Shown in pieces: positions 41,929 to 50,641 of a stretch of 60,303 bases of DNA; position 1 is the first letter of the stretch, and every line of letters begins with the position of its first letter. A program made the translations under genes and the position numbers. Source of the stretch: Gemmatimonadota bacterium (lineage in GTDB: Bacteria; Gemmatimonadota; Gemmatimonadetes; Gemmatimonadales; GWC2-71-9); assembly GCA_020351775.1 (NCBI GenBank), contig CP070666.1, positions 4,962,860-5,023,162 on the forward strand, given 5' to 3'. The notes under the pieces are model-generated. The model did no database searches. It saw nothing but the letters and a program-made list of their open reading frames with translations, and was not told where the DNA came from.

Positions 41929-43527
41929 ATGCGTACCAAAGGTGCGCTGTTCGCTGCTACAGTCCTGATGCACGTGCTGATCGCTGGCTCCGTCCACGCT
42001 CAGTACGATCTGATCATCCGTGGTGCGCGCATGCTCGACGGTATGGGCAACCCCTGGCGTTACGCCGACGTGGCGGTCAGCGGTGGAACCATCGCGGCTG
42101 TAGGGGATCTGTCCACCTCGACCGCAGATCGCGCAATTGATGCCGTGGGTCTCTACCTCGCTCCCGGATTCATTGACGTCCACACGCATGACGGGCCCGG
42201 GCTGGCAACGCCCGAGTTGAGCCATGCGCGACCGCTGCTGGCACAGGGGATCACGACCGTGTTCATCAATCCCGACGGTGGCGGGCCGACCGATCTCGTT
42301 GTGCAGCAGGAACGATTGGTGGAGCACGGGCTCGGCGTGAACGTGGCTCAGCTCGTTTCTCACGGATCCGTGCGCCGCGACGTAATCGGAATGGCAGACC
42401 GCGCGCCGACAGCAGACGAGCTGCGAGAGATGCGCGACATCGTGCGACGCGGCATGGAAGCCGGCGCATTCGGTCTGTCGAGCGGATTGTACTACGCGCC
42501 GGGTAGCTTCGCCGAGACCGAAGAGGTGATCGAGCTTGCGAAGGTGGTGAGTGAGTTCGGCGGCGTGTACCAGAGTCACATTAGGGACGAAGCCGACTAC
42601 AACATCGGCGTCGTTGCAGCAGTGGACGAGGTGATCGACATAGCGCGCGAGGCGCGAGTCAAGGGAATCGTCACTCACATCAAAGCGCTGGGTCCGAGAG
42701 TATGGGGCTACTCACAGGCTCTAGTGCAGCGGATCGATCGGGCTCGCGAAGCCGGCATAGAGGTCTACGCTGACCAGTACCCGTATGCTGCATCGGGTAC
42801 CAGCATCACGGGCGCGCTCGTGCCGCGCTGGGCTCAGGTCGGTGGCGGCGACGGGTTGATCGCGCGTCTCGATTCGGCGGAGACGTTGGCTCGACTAAAG
42901 GCGGACGTGCTGGAGAATCTCGACCGCCGGGGCGGCGCCGCGAGACTGCAATTCCAGCTTCACCGGGCCGATTCATCGATCGAAGGCCGCACCATGCAAG
43001 AGGTGGCCGACGAGCGCGGCCTGGAACCAGTTGATCTCGTGGTCGAGCTACTCCGTGCCGGCGGTGCGTCCCTGGTCTCGTTCAACATGCTGGAGAGCGA
43101 CATCGCGACCCTTATGCGGCAGCCGTGGACCATGACAAGTTCCGACGGAAGCATCACGCATTTGGGTCGCGGTGTGCCACATCCGCGCTGGTACGGCACG
43201 TTTCCCAGGAAGATCCGCAAGTACGTGATCGAAGACGGCGTGATCGATCTCGAGACCGCGATTCGCAGCATGACGTCGCTGTCGGCGGGGGTCATGGGTT
43301 TGCCTGACCGCGGTGTCATACGAGCTGGTGCGGTGGCCGACCTCGTCGTGTTCGATTTCCAACGGCTGCGCGACGTGGCCACGTTCCAAGACCCGCATCA
43401 CTACAGTGAAGGCGTAGTCTACGTGGTCGTGAACGGGGAGTTGGCGATCGACGGAGAAAAGTTCACGGACGTGATGAGTGGGAGGGTGTTGGTTAGGGGG
43501 GAGCGGGGAGCAGGGAGCGGAGGGTAG
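41929..43527 (+). CDS. Secreted N-acyl-D-amino-acid deacylase (amidohydrolase)
   Basis: The 532-residue protein has a signal peptide cut after SVHA (IAGSVHAQYDL). The urease-superfamily barrel shows metal ligands in FIDVHTHDGPG, SSGLYYAPGSFAETEEV, YQSHIRDEADY, GIVTHIKALGP and the late Asp in TSSDGS. These match D-aminoacylases, which release D-amino acids from N-acyl forms. The ATG at 41929 has GGGAG upstream. Odd point: the last residues (RGERGAGSGG) are encoded by the G-rich start of a heptanucleotide repeat array, so the C-terminus could vary by slippage. Confidence 0.88.
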   Translation: MRTKGALFAATVLMHVLIAGSVHAQYDLIIRGARMLDGMGNPWRYADVAVSGGTIAAVGDLSTSTADRAIDAVGLYLAPGFIDVHTHDGPGLATPELSHARPLLAQGITTVFINPDGGGPTDLVVQQERLVEHGLGVNVAQLVSHGSVRRDVIGMADRAPTADELREMRDIVRRGMEAGAFGLSSGLYYAPGSFAETEEVIELAKVVSEFGGVYQSHIRDEADYNIGVVAAVDEVIDIAREARVKGIVTHIKALGPRVWGYSQALVQRIDRAREAGIEVYADQYPYAASGTSITGALVPRWAQVGGGDGLIARLDSAETLARLKADVLENLDRRGGAARLQFQLHRADSSIEGRTMQEVADERGLEPVDLVVELLRAGGASLVSFNMLESDIATLMRQPWTMTSSDGSITHLGRGVPHPRWYGTFPRKIRKYVIEDGVIDLETAIRSMTSLSAGVMGLPDRGVIRAGAVADLVVFDFQRLRDVATFQDPHHYSEGVVYVVVNGELAIDGEKFTDVMSGRVLVRGERGAGSGG

Positions 43528-43601
43528 GGGTGTAGAGTGCAGAGTGTAGAATGCAGAATGCAGAGTGCAGAGTACGGAATGTAGGGTGCGGAGTTTAGAG
43601 A
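43504..43601. repeat. Heptanucleotide tandem repeat (about 14 units)
   Basis: Fourteen consecutive 7-mers run from CGGGGAG at 43504 to TTAGAGA at 43601. The central units are GTAGAGT, GCAGAGT, GTAGAAT and GCAGAAT (43532-43573), consensus GYAGARt. The first three to four units overlap the 3' end of the D-aminoacylase gene including its stop. A shorter vestige of the same pattern (CGAGGGA, GCTGGGA, GCGGGGA) lies at 45293-45313 after the next gene. Confidence 0.85.
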
Positions 43602-43676
43602 ACTTGCGGCCGATGTGACCGTTGGGTGGCCGCGACCGCCACGAAACCGGGTCCCTTTGTCATTGGAGACATTCTC

Positions 43677-45278
43677 ATGCATCGAACGCTGTCAGCCCTA
43701 GCTGTCATGGCGCTCTTGGTGCCGGCCGTCGCCCAGGAACGGACGCTCGACGCCGGCATACTCCGGTTCGTGCAGGGTGGGGTGGAGTTGGGACGTGAGA
43801 CGTTCCGCCGGACGGAGACGGTGTTCGAGACATCTACCTCCGTTCCCGTCCTCAATCTGAAGCTCGACTATCGCACTACCTACGACGCGAGCGGTCGGGT
43901 GCAGCTGTTTGAGGCAAAGGCCTTCGACCTCGTCGCCGATACGATACGGCGTGCGTATCATGCCATCGCCGACGGTGATTCGTTGCGCTGCACTCAGATC
44001 GAAGCGTCGGGTGCGGAGCGCAGCTGGGCTGTGGCGGCGGCACCCGACCTCGTAACCGCCACTCAGTCGGTAGCGGCGTTTGCGGAACTGGTGCAGCGGG
44101 CCAACCGGAGTGACACCAGCTACAGTGCTTGGTCGCCCGAGCTCAATCAACTCACCGAGATAACGGTGGCATTCCGGGGTGATACAGCCGATGTTCAGAC
44201 CCCCACCCTGCCACTCACTGCGATTCTGGGACCGGACGGCCGTGTGTCTGTGGTCGAGATCGCGGTGCAGCGGGTGAGGGCCGAGCGTGCCGGGGCCGAG
44301 ACGCTGCCGCCGTTGGAGGGTCTCACGCGTCCCGAGCCCAACTACGAGGCACCGCGCGGTGCGCCGTTCACGGCCGAGCAGGTCTGGGTGCCGGTGAACC
44401 CGGAGCAGGGCGACGCCTTCGAGCTGGCTGGGACCCTTACCGTGCCGAAGGCGGGTACGGCACCCTACCCCGCGGCGATCATGATCACGGGCTCGGGCGG
44501 GCAGAACCGCGACGAGGAGTTGTGGCCCCTGGTCGAGGGGTATCGCCCCTTCCGGCAGACCGCCGAGCGGCTGGCTGCGGTGGGAATTGCAGTGCTGCGA
44601 GTGGACGATCGCGGCGTGGGTGGCTCGGGCGGGGCTAGACAGAATGCGACAACGCCGGACCTCGCCAACGATGTGCGGGCGCAGGTGGACTGGATCAGGG
44701 CCCGCCCGGAGATCGATCCGGACCGCATTGCCCTCATCGGACACTCCGAAGGTGGGATCATCGGGCCTATGGTGGCCGCGACGGACTCCCGGATCGCCGC
44801 CGTCGTGATCATGGCCGGCAGTTCCAAGAACGGGGTCGAGATCCTCAAGGATCAGGCGACCTGGCCGGTCGAAACGGCCCCGGGACTGTCGCCCGAGCGA
44901 CGTGCCGAGCTGGTGGAGTTGGCGCTGGATGCGGTCGTTGCCGATACGGCGAACCCATCGGCCTGGATCCGCTGGTTCCGGACCTACGATCCGCTTCCTA
45001 CGGCGCGCGAAGTGAAACAACCGGTGCTCATTCTGCACGGCGCGTTGGACCGGCAGGTGTCGGTGGGGCAGGCAGACACTCTTGAGCAGGTGATGCGGGA
45101 GAGCGGCAACCCCGACGTGTCAAAGCACATCTTCCCACGGCTCAATCATCTGTTCCTCGAGTCGCTTACCGACGGGTCGCCGTCGGAGTACATGGCGTTG
45201 ACGGATGTCGAGGTGCCCGACCGAGTGCTCGACGCGTTGGCGGTGTGGCTGGCTGAGAGGCTGAAGGCGGGGCAGTAG
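43677..45278 (+). CDS. Secreted alpha/beta hydrolase (dienelactone hydrolase/acyl-peptidase-like)
   Basis: The 533-residue protein has a signal peptide (LSALAVMALLVPAVAQ). An N-terminal beta-rich domain covers about 20-250. A C-terminal alpha/beta hydrolase shows an oxyanion region (MITGSGGQNRDEE), the nucleophile elbow GHSEGG, the acid in LHGALDRQV and the base in PRLNHLF. It is probably a peptidase or esterase acting outside the inner membrane. The ATG at 43677 has GGAG 8 bases upstream. The frame past its TAG stays open for 40 codons and includes a relic peptide that is repeated at 45916. Confidence 0.82.
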   Translation: MHRTLSALAVMALLVPAVAQERTLDAGILRFVQGGVELGRETFRRTETVFETSTSVPVLNLKLDYRTTYDASGRVQLFEAKAFDLVADTIRRAYHAIADGDSLRCTQIEASGAERSWAVAAAPDLVTATQSVAAFAELVQRANRSDTSYSAWSPELNQLTEITVAFRGDTADVQTPTLPLTAILGPDGRVSVVEIAVQRVRAERAGAETLPPLEGLTRPEPNYEAPRGAPFTAEQVWVPVNPEQGDAFELAGTLTVPKAGTAPYPAAIMITGSGGQNRDEELWPLVEGYRPFRQTAERLAAVGIAVLRVDDRGVGGSGGARQNATTPDLANDVRAQVDWIRARPEIDPDRIALIGHSEGGIIGPMVAATDSRIAAVVIMAGSSKNGVEILKDQATWPVETAPGLSPERRAELVELALDAVVADTANPSAWIRWFRTYDPLPTAREVKQPVLILHGALDRQVSVGQADTLEQVMRESGNPDVSKHIFPRLNHLFLESLTDGSPSEYMALTDVEVPDRVLDALAVWLAERLKAGQ

Positions 45279-45320
45279 ACGGAGTTTGTAGACGAGGGAG
45301 CTGGGAGCGGGGAGCTCGCG

Positions 45321-45401
45321 ACCGCCGAGCAACTCGCGGCGGACGGGAGTGAGGTGAGAAGAAGTGAGCTCGATGAAGTGAGGCTCAGGTTGGCGAGGTA
45401 G
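45321..45401 (+). pseudogene. Coding relic A (26-residue C-terminus)
   Basis: The 27 codons, including a TAG stop, encode a peptide beginning TAEQLAADG and ending LDEVRLRLAR. It matches relic B (45916-45996) at 16 of 26 residues in the same frame and exact length. Most differences are conservative (R/K, S/T, D/E, L/V), a pattern that implies past selection on protein. The parent family is not recognised. Confidence 0.5.
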
Positions 45402-45580
45402 CCCACCGCTCCCATCGACCGGACACACGACCGATCCGCCTAAATGGCACATGAGCCACTGCCGCTGTGGCGGGCACGGGAGCGAGAGGTGTGCCGTCAT
45501 GATGGTCCAAGTCCGGTTCCATCATCATAAGCCATTGTCACACAACAGTTTGCGCTGATGGCACGGCGTTCCATATCCTC

Positions 45581-45781
45581 GGTTTGAAGCTTCAACACGT
45601 CGATTCGGAGCTTCAGGAAGTCGATTCCAAGCTTCAAGACATCGATTCGAAGCTTCAAAACGTCGGCCCACGGTCTTCAAAGCGACGATTGGAAGCTTCA
45701 AGACATCGATTCAAAGCTTCAAGACATCGATTCGGAGCTTCAAGACACCGATTGGAAGCTTCAAAAACATGCCAAAACGGC
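45581..45781 (+). repeat. Array of 21-bp repeats, copy 2, encoding coiled-coil heptads
   Basis: Units of the type GATTCGAAGCTTCAA plus six bases start at 45581, 45602, 45623, 45644, 45687, 45708, 45729 and 45750. A degenerate 22-base unit at 45665-45686 breaks the frame. Read in frame, each unit encodes DSKLQDI or a close variant, an ideal heptad. After the break the correct frame continues to KLQKHAKTAVCK and a stop. The array is the inverted counterpart of the one at 24.4 kb, including the flanking GCCAAAAYGGC. Confidence 0.85.
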
Positions 45782-45915
45782 GGTGTGCAAGTAGTGCGCA
45801 AGTAGTGTGCAGATTCTTGTGTAATTGACTTGGCGTTTGGTAGAGGTGAGATCCGACGAGGAAGGCCACCGTCTAGGCTCTCTGGGGAGAAGAACGATCA
45901 ACCGCGCGCCAGCCC

Positions 45916-45996
45916 ACCGCGGAGCAGCTTGCCGCTGAGGACGGTGAAACGAGGCGGACCGCTGTGGATGAGGTGAAGCTCAAGCTGGCGCCTTAG
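45916..45996 (+). pseudogene. Coding relic B (26-residue C-terminus)
   Basis: This is the homologue of relic A: 27 codons ending in TAG, beginning TAEQLAAED and ending VDEVKLKLAP. The frame is open upstream to a TAG near 45877 with no usual start, so only the end of a gene remains. Confidence 0.5.
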
Positions 45997-46118
45997 GCTG
46001 CCTCCCCCTTGAGCTAACCGGCGCGCACAGTGCGCTGAGGATGTGACCGATCGCGGTCCCTGCCGCATGGCCTGTGGGCCACCGCGTCGGGCCATGGGCG
46101 GTCTGAGTTACAGCGCTG

Positions 46119-46742
46119 CTACTTGTGTGCGGATTGAGGGTCAAGGGTGATCGCGCCCACCAGCTGCTGTAGGCCGGCGTCGACTTGATCGAAACTGTAT
46201 TCGTATTGGGGAAGCTCGCCGTCGTAGGGATCGGCGATGCCGCGCCGCTCGGCGGCCTCGGGTAGTAGGTCTCCCAGCACCACTACCTCCCTGCCGTTCC
46301 GCAAACCCATGCGCAGCACCGCGGCACGTTGGTAGGGATCCATTACAACCACCAGCTCCGCGGCCCGGACCAGGTCGCGGGTCAGCATTTTCGAGCGATG
46401 ACCAGACAGATCAACGCCGCGCTCGCCAGCCGCGGAGATCGCGTGCGGTGGAGACTGCCGGTCGGGCCCGATGAACCCGGCGGAATCCACGTGTACATGG
46501 TCTCGGAACGCAGCGGGTAGGTCCCGCAGAAATGCTCCGGCGGCATACGCGCTGCGGTTGATGTTCCCGTGGCAAACGAACAGCACGGACTTGGGGAACC
46601 CGATCGCGCCGAGACCCTTGAGCGCCAGGTGCCTTCGGACCGGGTGCAGCAACCTGTACCAGGCCCTGCGGCTCCGCCGGACGACGCGGCGGGCGGCGGA
46701 TTTGAGTGGCGGCGGCAACAGATCCCGCAACGAGGGGCTCAT
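46119..46742 (-). CDS. Low-molecular-weight protein-tyrosine phosphatase family protein
   Basis: The 207-residue protein has a basic amphipathic N-terminal extension (about 1-48) before the LMW-PTP domain. The P-loop is C57-HGNIN-R63-S, matching CX5RS. The general acid is Asp171 in DPYDG. Bacterial relatives (Wzb, Etp) control tyrosine kinases in polysaccharide export. The ATG at 46742 overlaps the upstream ATP-grasp stop (ATGA), so the pair is translated together. Confidence 0.85.
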   Translation of the reverse strand: MSPSLRDLLPPPLKSAARRVVRRSRRAWYRLLHPVRRHLALKGLGAIGFPKSVLFVCHGNINRSAYAAGAFLRDLPAAFRDHVHVDSAGFIGPDRQSPPHAISAAGERGVDLSGHRSKMLTRDLVRAAELVVVMDPYQRAAVLRMGLRNGREVVVLGDLLPEAAERRGIADPYDGELPQYEYSFDQVDAGLQQLVGAITLDPQSAHK

Positions 46743-47941
46743 CTTTTCAACCTGCGCCACAGGGGTTCGAACCAATCGATCGTCTCACGCACGAACGGCA
46801 TCATGTCGCTCAACCGAAAGACCTCCAGCTTGTCGCGCGTGGGCGAGAACGCCAGGAACTGCCCAATGGCACGCAGCCTTCCCGGGGCCGGCCCAGCGAG
46901 GCACAGCTCTTCCGGAGACCGTCTCAGCATGAGCAAGAGGCTATCTATGTCCCCCCACTCCCAGCGGCTCCTAACGCCGACCTTGTAGCGGCTGACGGGC
47001 TCGACCTCACGGCCCAAGGCGGCATCGACGAGGAGCGTCGGAAAATCGACTCCGGCATCGACGGCGAGCTGCAAGGAGCCCCAGAATCGGGCATTCACCT
47101 CCATCAGGTAGGGTGTTCTGGAGACGTGATCGACCTTGTACTCGACCATGCACACGCCGCTCCAGCCGAACATGCGTATGAGTTCGCGCGACAGTTCGAC
47201 CAGTTGCGGGTCGGCTGGGTAGCTCTCCCTCAGCACGCTCACGCCACCCGAAGGAGGCTTCTCTCTGATGCGCCGGTGGGAGAACGCCGCGAGCAACTCC
47301 CCGCCCCACTCCAAGAGGAAGATCCCGACGCCGTCGCCAACGATACGCTCCTGTATCAGAATCGGGAAAGATTCAGGTGCGTACCGCTTAAGCCCGAGGC
47401 GCAGCGCCTCCGTAGAATCGGCGTAGGTGATGCCTACCTTGGACCAGACACCTTCCCTTTCTACCACGGACGCCACCGGCTTGAGCGCTACGGGGTAGTT
47501 GAGGTCTTCCCAATCCACGGGAAGATCGGCGGCAGTACGGGCCACTGTCTGCCTCGGTACAGCGATGCCGATCTCGCTTGCGGCCTTGAGAACGCTCTGC
47601 TTGTTGCTGAGACTCTGGTGGGTTTCTGCAGGCGGAAACGGGATTACGGCTGCACCAAATCGCTCTTTGGCGGGCAGCAGTGCCATGAGTGACGGGTCGG
47701 TAATCGGTATGAGTACGTCGACACACTCAGCAGCAGCGAGCTCTGCTACCTTGTCGACAAACGCTCCGGCTTGCTCGAGCGGTGAGGGGGCCAACACGTC
47801 GGATCGGGCAAAGCGGGATGCCCCAGCCAGCGACGGGCTCCGCGTCGAACACACGTGTACTTCGTGTCCACGTCTTCCCAGAGAACGGACTACGGCCAGG
47901 GCGGCGCGCTGTTCTCCGTCTGTGACCAACACCGATGCCAT
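46739..47941 (-). CDS. ATP-grasp enzyme (carboxylate-amine ligase-like)
   Basis: The 400-residue protein from the ATG at 47941 has an N-terminal Rossmann-like domain (SVLVTDGEQRAALAVVRSLGRRGHEVHV). The ATP-grasp core includes NYPVALKPVASV, PILIQERIVGDGVG and the metal-binding CMVEYKVD...LMEVNARFWGSLQ. Such enzymes join a carboxylate to an amine or other nucleophile. The substrate is unknown. The frame runs open to 48016, but homology starts at ASVLVTDG. Coupling to a LMW phosphotyrosine phosphatase is notable and unexplained. Confidence 0.82.
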   Translation of the reverse strand: MASVLVTDGEQRAALAVVRSLGRRGHEVHVCSTRSPSLAGASRFARSDVLAPSPLEQAGAFVDKVAELAAAECVDVLIPITDPSLMALLPAKERFGAAVIPFPPAETHQSLSNKQSVLKAASEIGIAVPRQTVARTAADLPVDWEDLNYPVALKPVASVVEREGVWSKVGITYADSTEALRLGLKRYAPESFPILIQERIVGDGVGIFLLEWGGELLAAFSHRRIREKPPSGGVSVLRESYPADPQLVELSRELIRMFGWSGVCMVEYKVDHVSRTPYLMEVNARFWGSLQLAVDAGVDFPTLLVDAALGREVEPVSRYKVGVRSRWEWGDIDSLLLMLRRSPEELCLAGPAPGRLRAIGQFLAFSPTRDKLEVFRLSDMMPFVRETIDWFEPLWRRLKR

Positions 47942-48191
47942 GGTCGGATCGAAGCTCCCTGGAATGCTGTAGAGCGCACAGGCGTTCAGATGCGCTTCTC
48001 TCCCTGCCAGCTCCACACCGCCGTGTCTTGCCGATTCCCGACCGGGAGTCGAACACCAAGATGCCAGTCAAGCCGGGTGGAACCTCGCGTCGAAGTATAG
48101 CAACCCTGATCAAAGCGGAGTGTGATTCAGATCATCGGTGACGTACAGGTAGAGGTCGGGTTACGGATGCCGTCCAGCAGCCCAGATGGCC

Positions 48192-49328
48192 TCACAGGTC
48201 CTTGCCGTAGACGCGGTATACTTTGCCGATCCTACCACCCATGAACTGGATTCCAGCGTTGATCTTGTCGTTGTCTTCGAGGGTCCAGCCAAGTTCACCC
48301 TGCTTGAGGCCCAGCTTCTGGGCCCCGCGATGGGCGCGCACGTACAACAGTACGCTGAGCCCCCCCAATGCACTGCCACGGAACTCGGGCATGATGCCGA
48401 GCAGCAGCAACCTGCCGGATTGAAATTGATGGCGCCCCAACTTGAGCCGCCAGACGAGCTTGAGAAGTCCCGTGGGAAACAGACGCCCATCCAGATCCTT
48501 GATGACCTCGTTGATGTTGGGAAGGGCAATCATCATCCCGGCCGGCCGGCCATCGACCTCCGCGATTGCCGTTATCTCGGGCCGGATGACCATCTTGATG
48601 AGTTTGGCCGCGTGCCTCACTTCATTGTCGGTCCACGGCACGTAACCCCAGTTGTCGCACCATGCGGCGTTGAATACCTCCCTGACGATGTTGATGTCCC
48701 GTTCGAGGTGCTTTGGGTCGGCCTGGCGCACCGTCAGGAGGGGGTGTTTTTCCACGGCGTGTGCAACCTTGAGGGCGTCGTCCGGTATTTTGCCCACCTC
48801 GTAGTACCAGCCGTAGAGATCCTTTACCTTCTCGAAGCCTGCTGCTTCCACCAGGCTGGGATAGTAGCCCGGTGTGTAGGGACACATGATCATCGGTGGC
48901 CCCTGATGATCCTCCACCAGGATTCCCACCTCTTCGTTGGTCGAGAAGCTCTCTGGTCCGAGCACCTTGTCGCAACCGTGCTGCTTCAACCAGTTCTGCG
49001 CCGCTTCGAATAGGGCGAGCGCGGTCCTGTCGTCGTCTACGGACTCGAAGAATCCGAAGAAGCCTGTCCTGTCCCCGTGGTGCTCATTGTGCAACCTGTT
49101 GGTGTGGGCCGTTATCCGCCCCACCACCTCGCCGTCGTTGCGTTCAGCCAAGAACAGCGCCGCCTCGCCGTGCTCGAAGAACGGGTTCTTGCGCGGATCG
49201 AGGGTGTCGGATACGTCGGCCAGGAGCGGCGGCACCCAACTTGGATCGTCACGATAGACGAGCCACGGCACCCTCACGAACTTCTTGCGGTCGACTTTGG
49301 AGTCGACTCTTCTGACCTTCACGCTCAT
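48192..49328 (-). CDS. GNAT-type acyltransferase family protein, uncharacterised
   Basis: The 378-residue protein starts at the ATG at 49328 behind AAAGGAGG (9-base spacing); the frame is open to 49355. It has two GNAT-like halves. The second shows the acetyl-CoA segment ILLLGIMPEFRGSALGGLSVLLYV-like and a family-typical GELGWTLEDNDKINAG. Related proteins (for example E. coli YghO) are uncharacterised. It is 78 bp below the dipeptidase stop. Confidence 0.75.
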   Translation of the reverse strand: MSVKVRRVDSKVDRKKFVRVPWLVYRDDPSWVPPLLADVSDTLDPRKNPFFEHGEAALFLAERNDGEVVGRITAHTNRLHNEHHGDRTGFFGFFESVDDDRTALALFEAAQNWLKQHGCDKVLGPESFSTNEEVGILVEDHQGPPMIMCPYTPGYYPSLVEAAGFEKVKDLYGWYYEVGKIPDDALKVAHAVEKHPLLTVRQADPKHLERDINIVREVFNAAWCDNWGYVPWTDNEVRHAAKLIKMVIRPEITAIAEVDGRPAGMMIALPNINEVIKDLDGRLFPTGLLKLVWRLKLGRHQFQSGRLLLLGIMPEFRGSALGGLSVLLYVRAHRGAQKLGLKQGELGWTLEDNDKINAGIQFMGGRIGKVYRVYGKDL

Positions 49329-49406
49329 CGACTCACGCCTCCTTTGGACTTTCAAAGGCGCGGAGACAGCCGTCTTCCCAGAATCGCTCGTGCCGGAGAC
49401 GATTCG

Positions 49407-50585
49407 TCAGTCGCCGTCGGTCACCTGTTTCCAAACTCTGAGGAAGTTGCCTCCCATGATCTTCTTCACGTCCTCGTCGCTGTAACCGCGCGCCTTGAGG
49501 CCACGCGTGATGTTGGGATAGTCGTGCGCGCCACGGATGCCGACCGGCGACGGCGTGCGGGGGTACATGTCCGCGCCCAGGCCCACGTGGTCTACACCTG
49601 CGACACTCACTGCGTGATCGATGTGATCGAGCACATCCTCAATCGTGGGTCGATTCTCCAGCGGCCATTCGCGGCCAGCGCTCAGGTGCTGCGCCACGAT
49701 CCGAAGATCGAGGTCCTCGATCTCGGGGACCTGTTGCAGCCAAGGTCGGCTCACCGCGTGCAGCTCGCTCATGGCTTGGGAGTATTCCGGCGTCAAGTAG
49801 TTGAGGACGAAGACTATGCCAATAACACCGCCGTTCTCCGCGAGGGCAGCCAGCATCTCGTCGCTCATGTTGCGGCGGTGGGGATTGAGTGAACGGCAGC
49901 CTGAGTGGGAGGCGATCACCGGATCCTCTGTGACCTCCAGTACATCGAAGAAGGTCTCGTCCGACACGTGGGAGATGTCTATCACCATCCCCAGCCGGTT
50001 CATCTCCCGCACCACCTCTCTACCCAGGTCGTTGAGTCCGCCCCAGCGCGGCTCATCCGCTCCCGAATCGGCCCAGTCGTGTGACACATTATGGGTGAGC
50101 GTCATGGACGACACGCCGAGGTCGGAGAACTCCCGCAGGTTCTCCAGGCTGTTCTCGATCGCATGCCCACCCTCGATTGCCAGCGGCATTGCGATCTTGC
50201 CCGCCGCGACGATGCGCTCCACATCCGCACCAGTGCGCGCTAGCTCGACCCGATCCGAGTTCTGCTCGATTGCCTCACGGGTCGCGGCCAGGAGGTCTTT
50301 CGCCTGACGGTAGCAGCGTCCGGGATGCGGATAGAGGAAGTTTTCCACGTAGAGCGCGACCGTTTGAACGTCGACCCCACCCTCCTCGAGCCGCGGGATG
50401 TCAACGTGCCCGGCGGGAAGACGTTGGCTGATATCCAGCTGCTCATAGAGAATCCTGTACGAGAGATCGTTGTGGGTATCCCATACGATGGCCTCGTGAT
50501 GGAGGGTGTCGGTCCGGTCGTCGGCAGTGCAGGCCAAATAAAGGGCAGCGACACCGAGAGCGATGGCACACTTCCATCTATTCAT
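49407..50585 (-). CDS. Membrane dipeptidase lipoprotein (M19 family)
   Basis: The 392-residue protein has a lipobox (LYLAC, Cys19), so it is a lipoprotein. Zinc ligands of renal-dipeptidase-type enzymes are visible in VWDTHNDLSY, LAIEGGHAIEN, DISHVSDETF and IASHSGCRSLNPHRRNMSD, and GLGADM marks the end of the barrel. It hydrolyses dipeptides, often with a C-terminal D-residue. The last residues before the stop (GGNFLRVWKQV) are typical. It lies 56 bp after the isomerase-like gene. Confidence 0.9.
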   Translation of the reverse strand: MNRWKCAIALGVAALYLACTADDRTDTLHHEAIVWDTHNDLSYRILYEQLDISQRLPAGHVDIPRLEEGGVDVQTVALYVENFLYPHPGRCYRQAKDLLAATREAIEQNSDRVELARTGADVERIVAAGKIAMPLAIEGGHAIENSLENLREFSDLGVSSMTLTHNVSHDWADSGADEPRWGGLNDLGREVVREMNRLGMVIDISHVSDETFFDVLEVTEDPVIASHSGCRSLNPHRRNMSDEMLAALAENGGVIGIVFVLNYLTPEYSQAMSELHAVSRPWLQQVPEIEDLDLRIVAQHLSAGREWPLENRPTIEDVLDHIDHAVSVAGVDHVGLGADMYPRTPSPVGIRGAHDYPNITRGLKARGYSDEDVKKIMGGNFLRVWKQVTDGD

Positions 50586-50641
50586 GACGGCCTCACATCA
50601 TCATCTCCCCGAATGTCGGCCGATCCGTGAGTGCTCGGGGT

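Larger units (their letters stand above)
45279..46118. other. Repeat-rich, gene-poor region
   Basis: No complete gene is apparent in 840 bp. In order it holds heptamer vestiges (45293-45313), coding relic A (45321-45401), a 21-bp repeat array (45581-45767), a GCCAAAACGGC palindrome (45771-45781), and coding relic B (45916-45996). It lies between a plus-strand and a minus-strand gene end. Confidence 0.7.
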
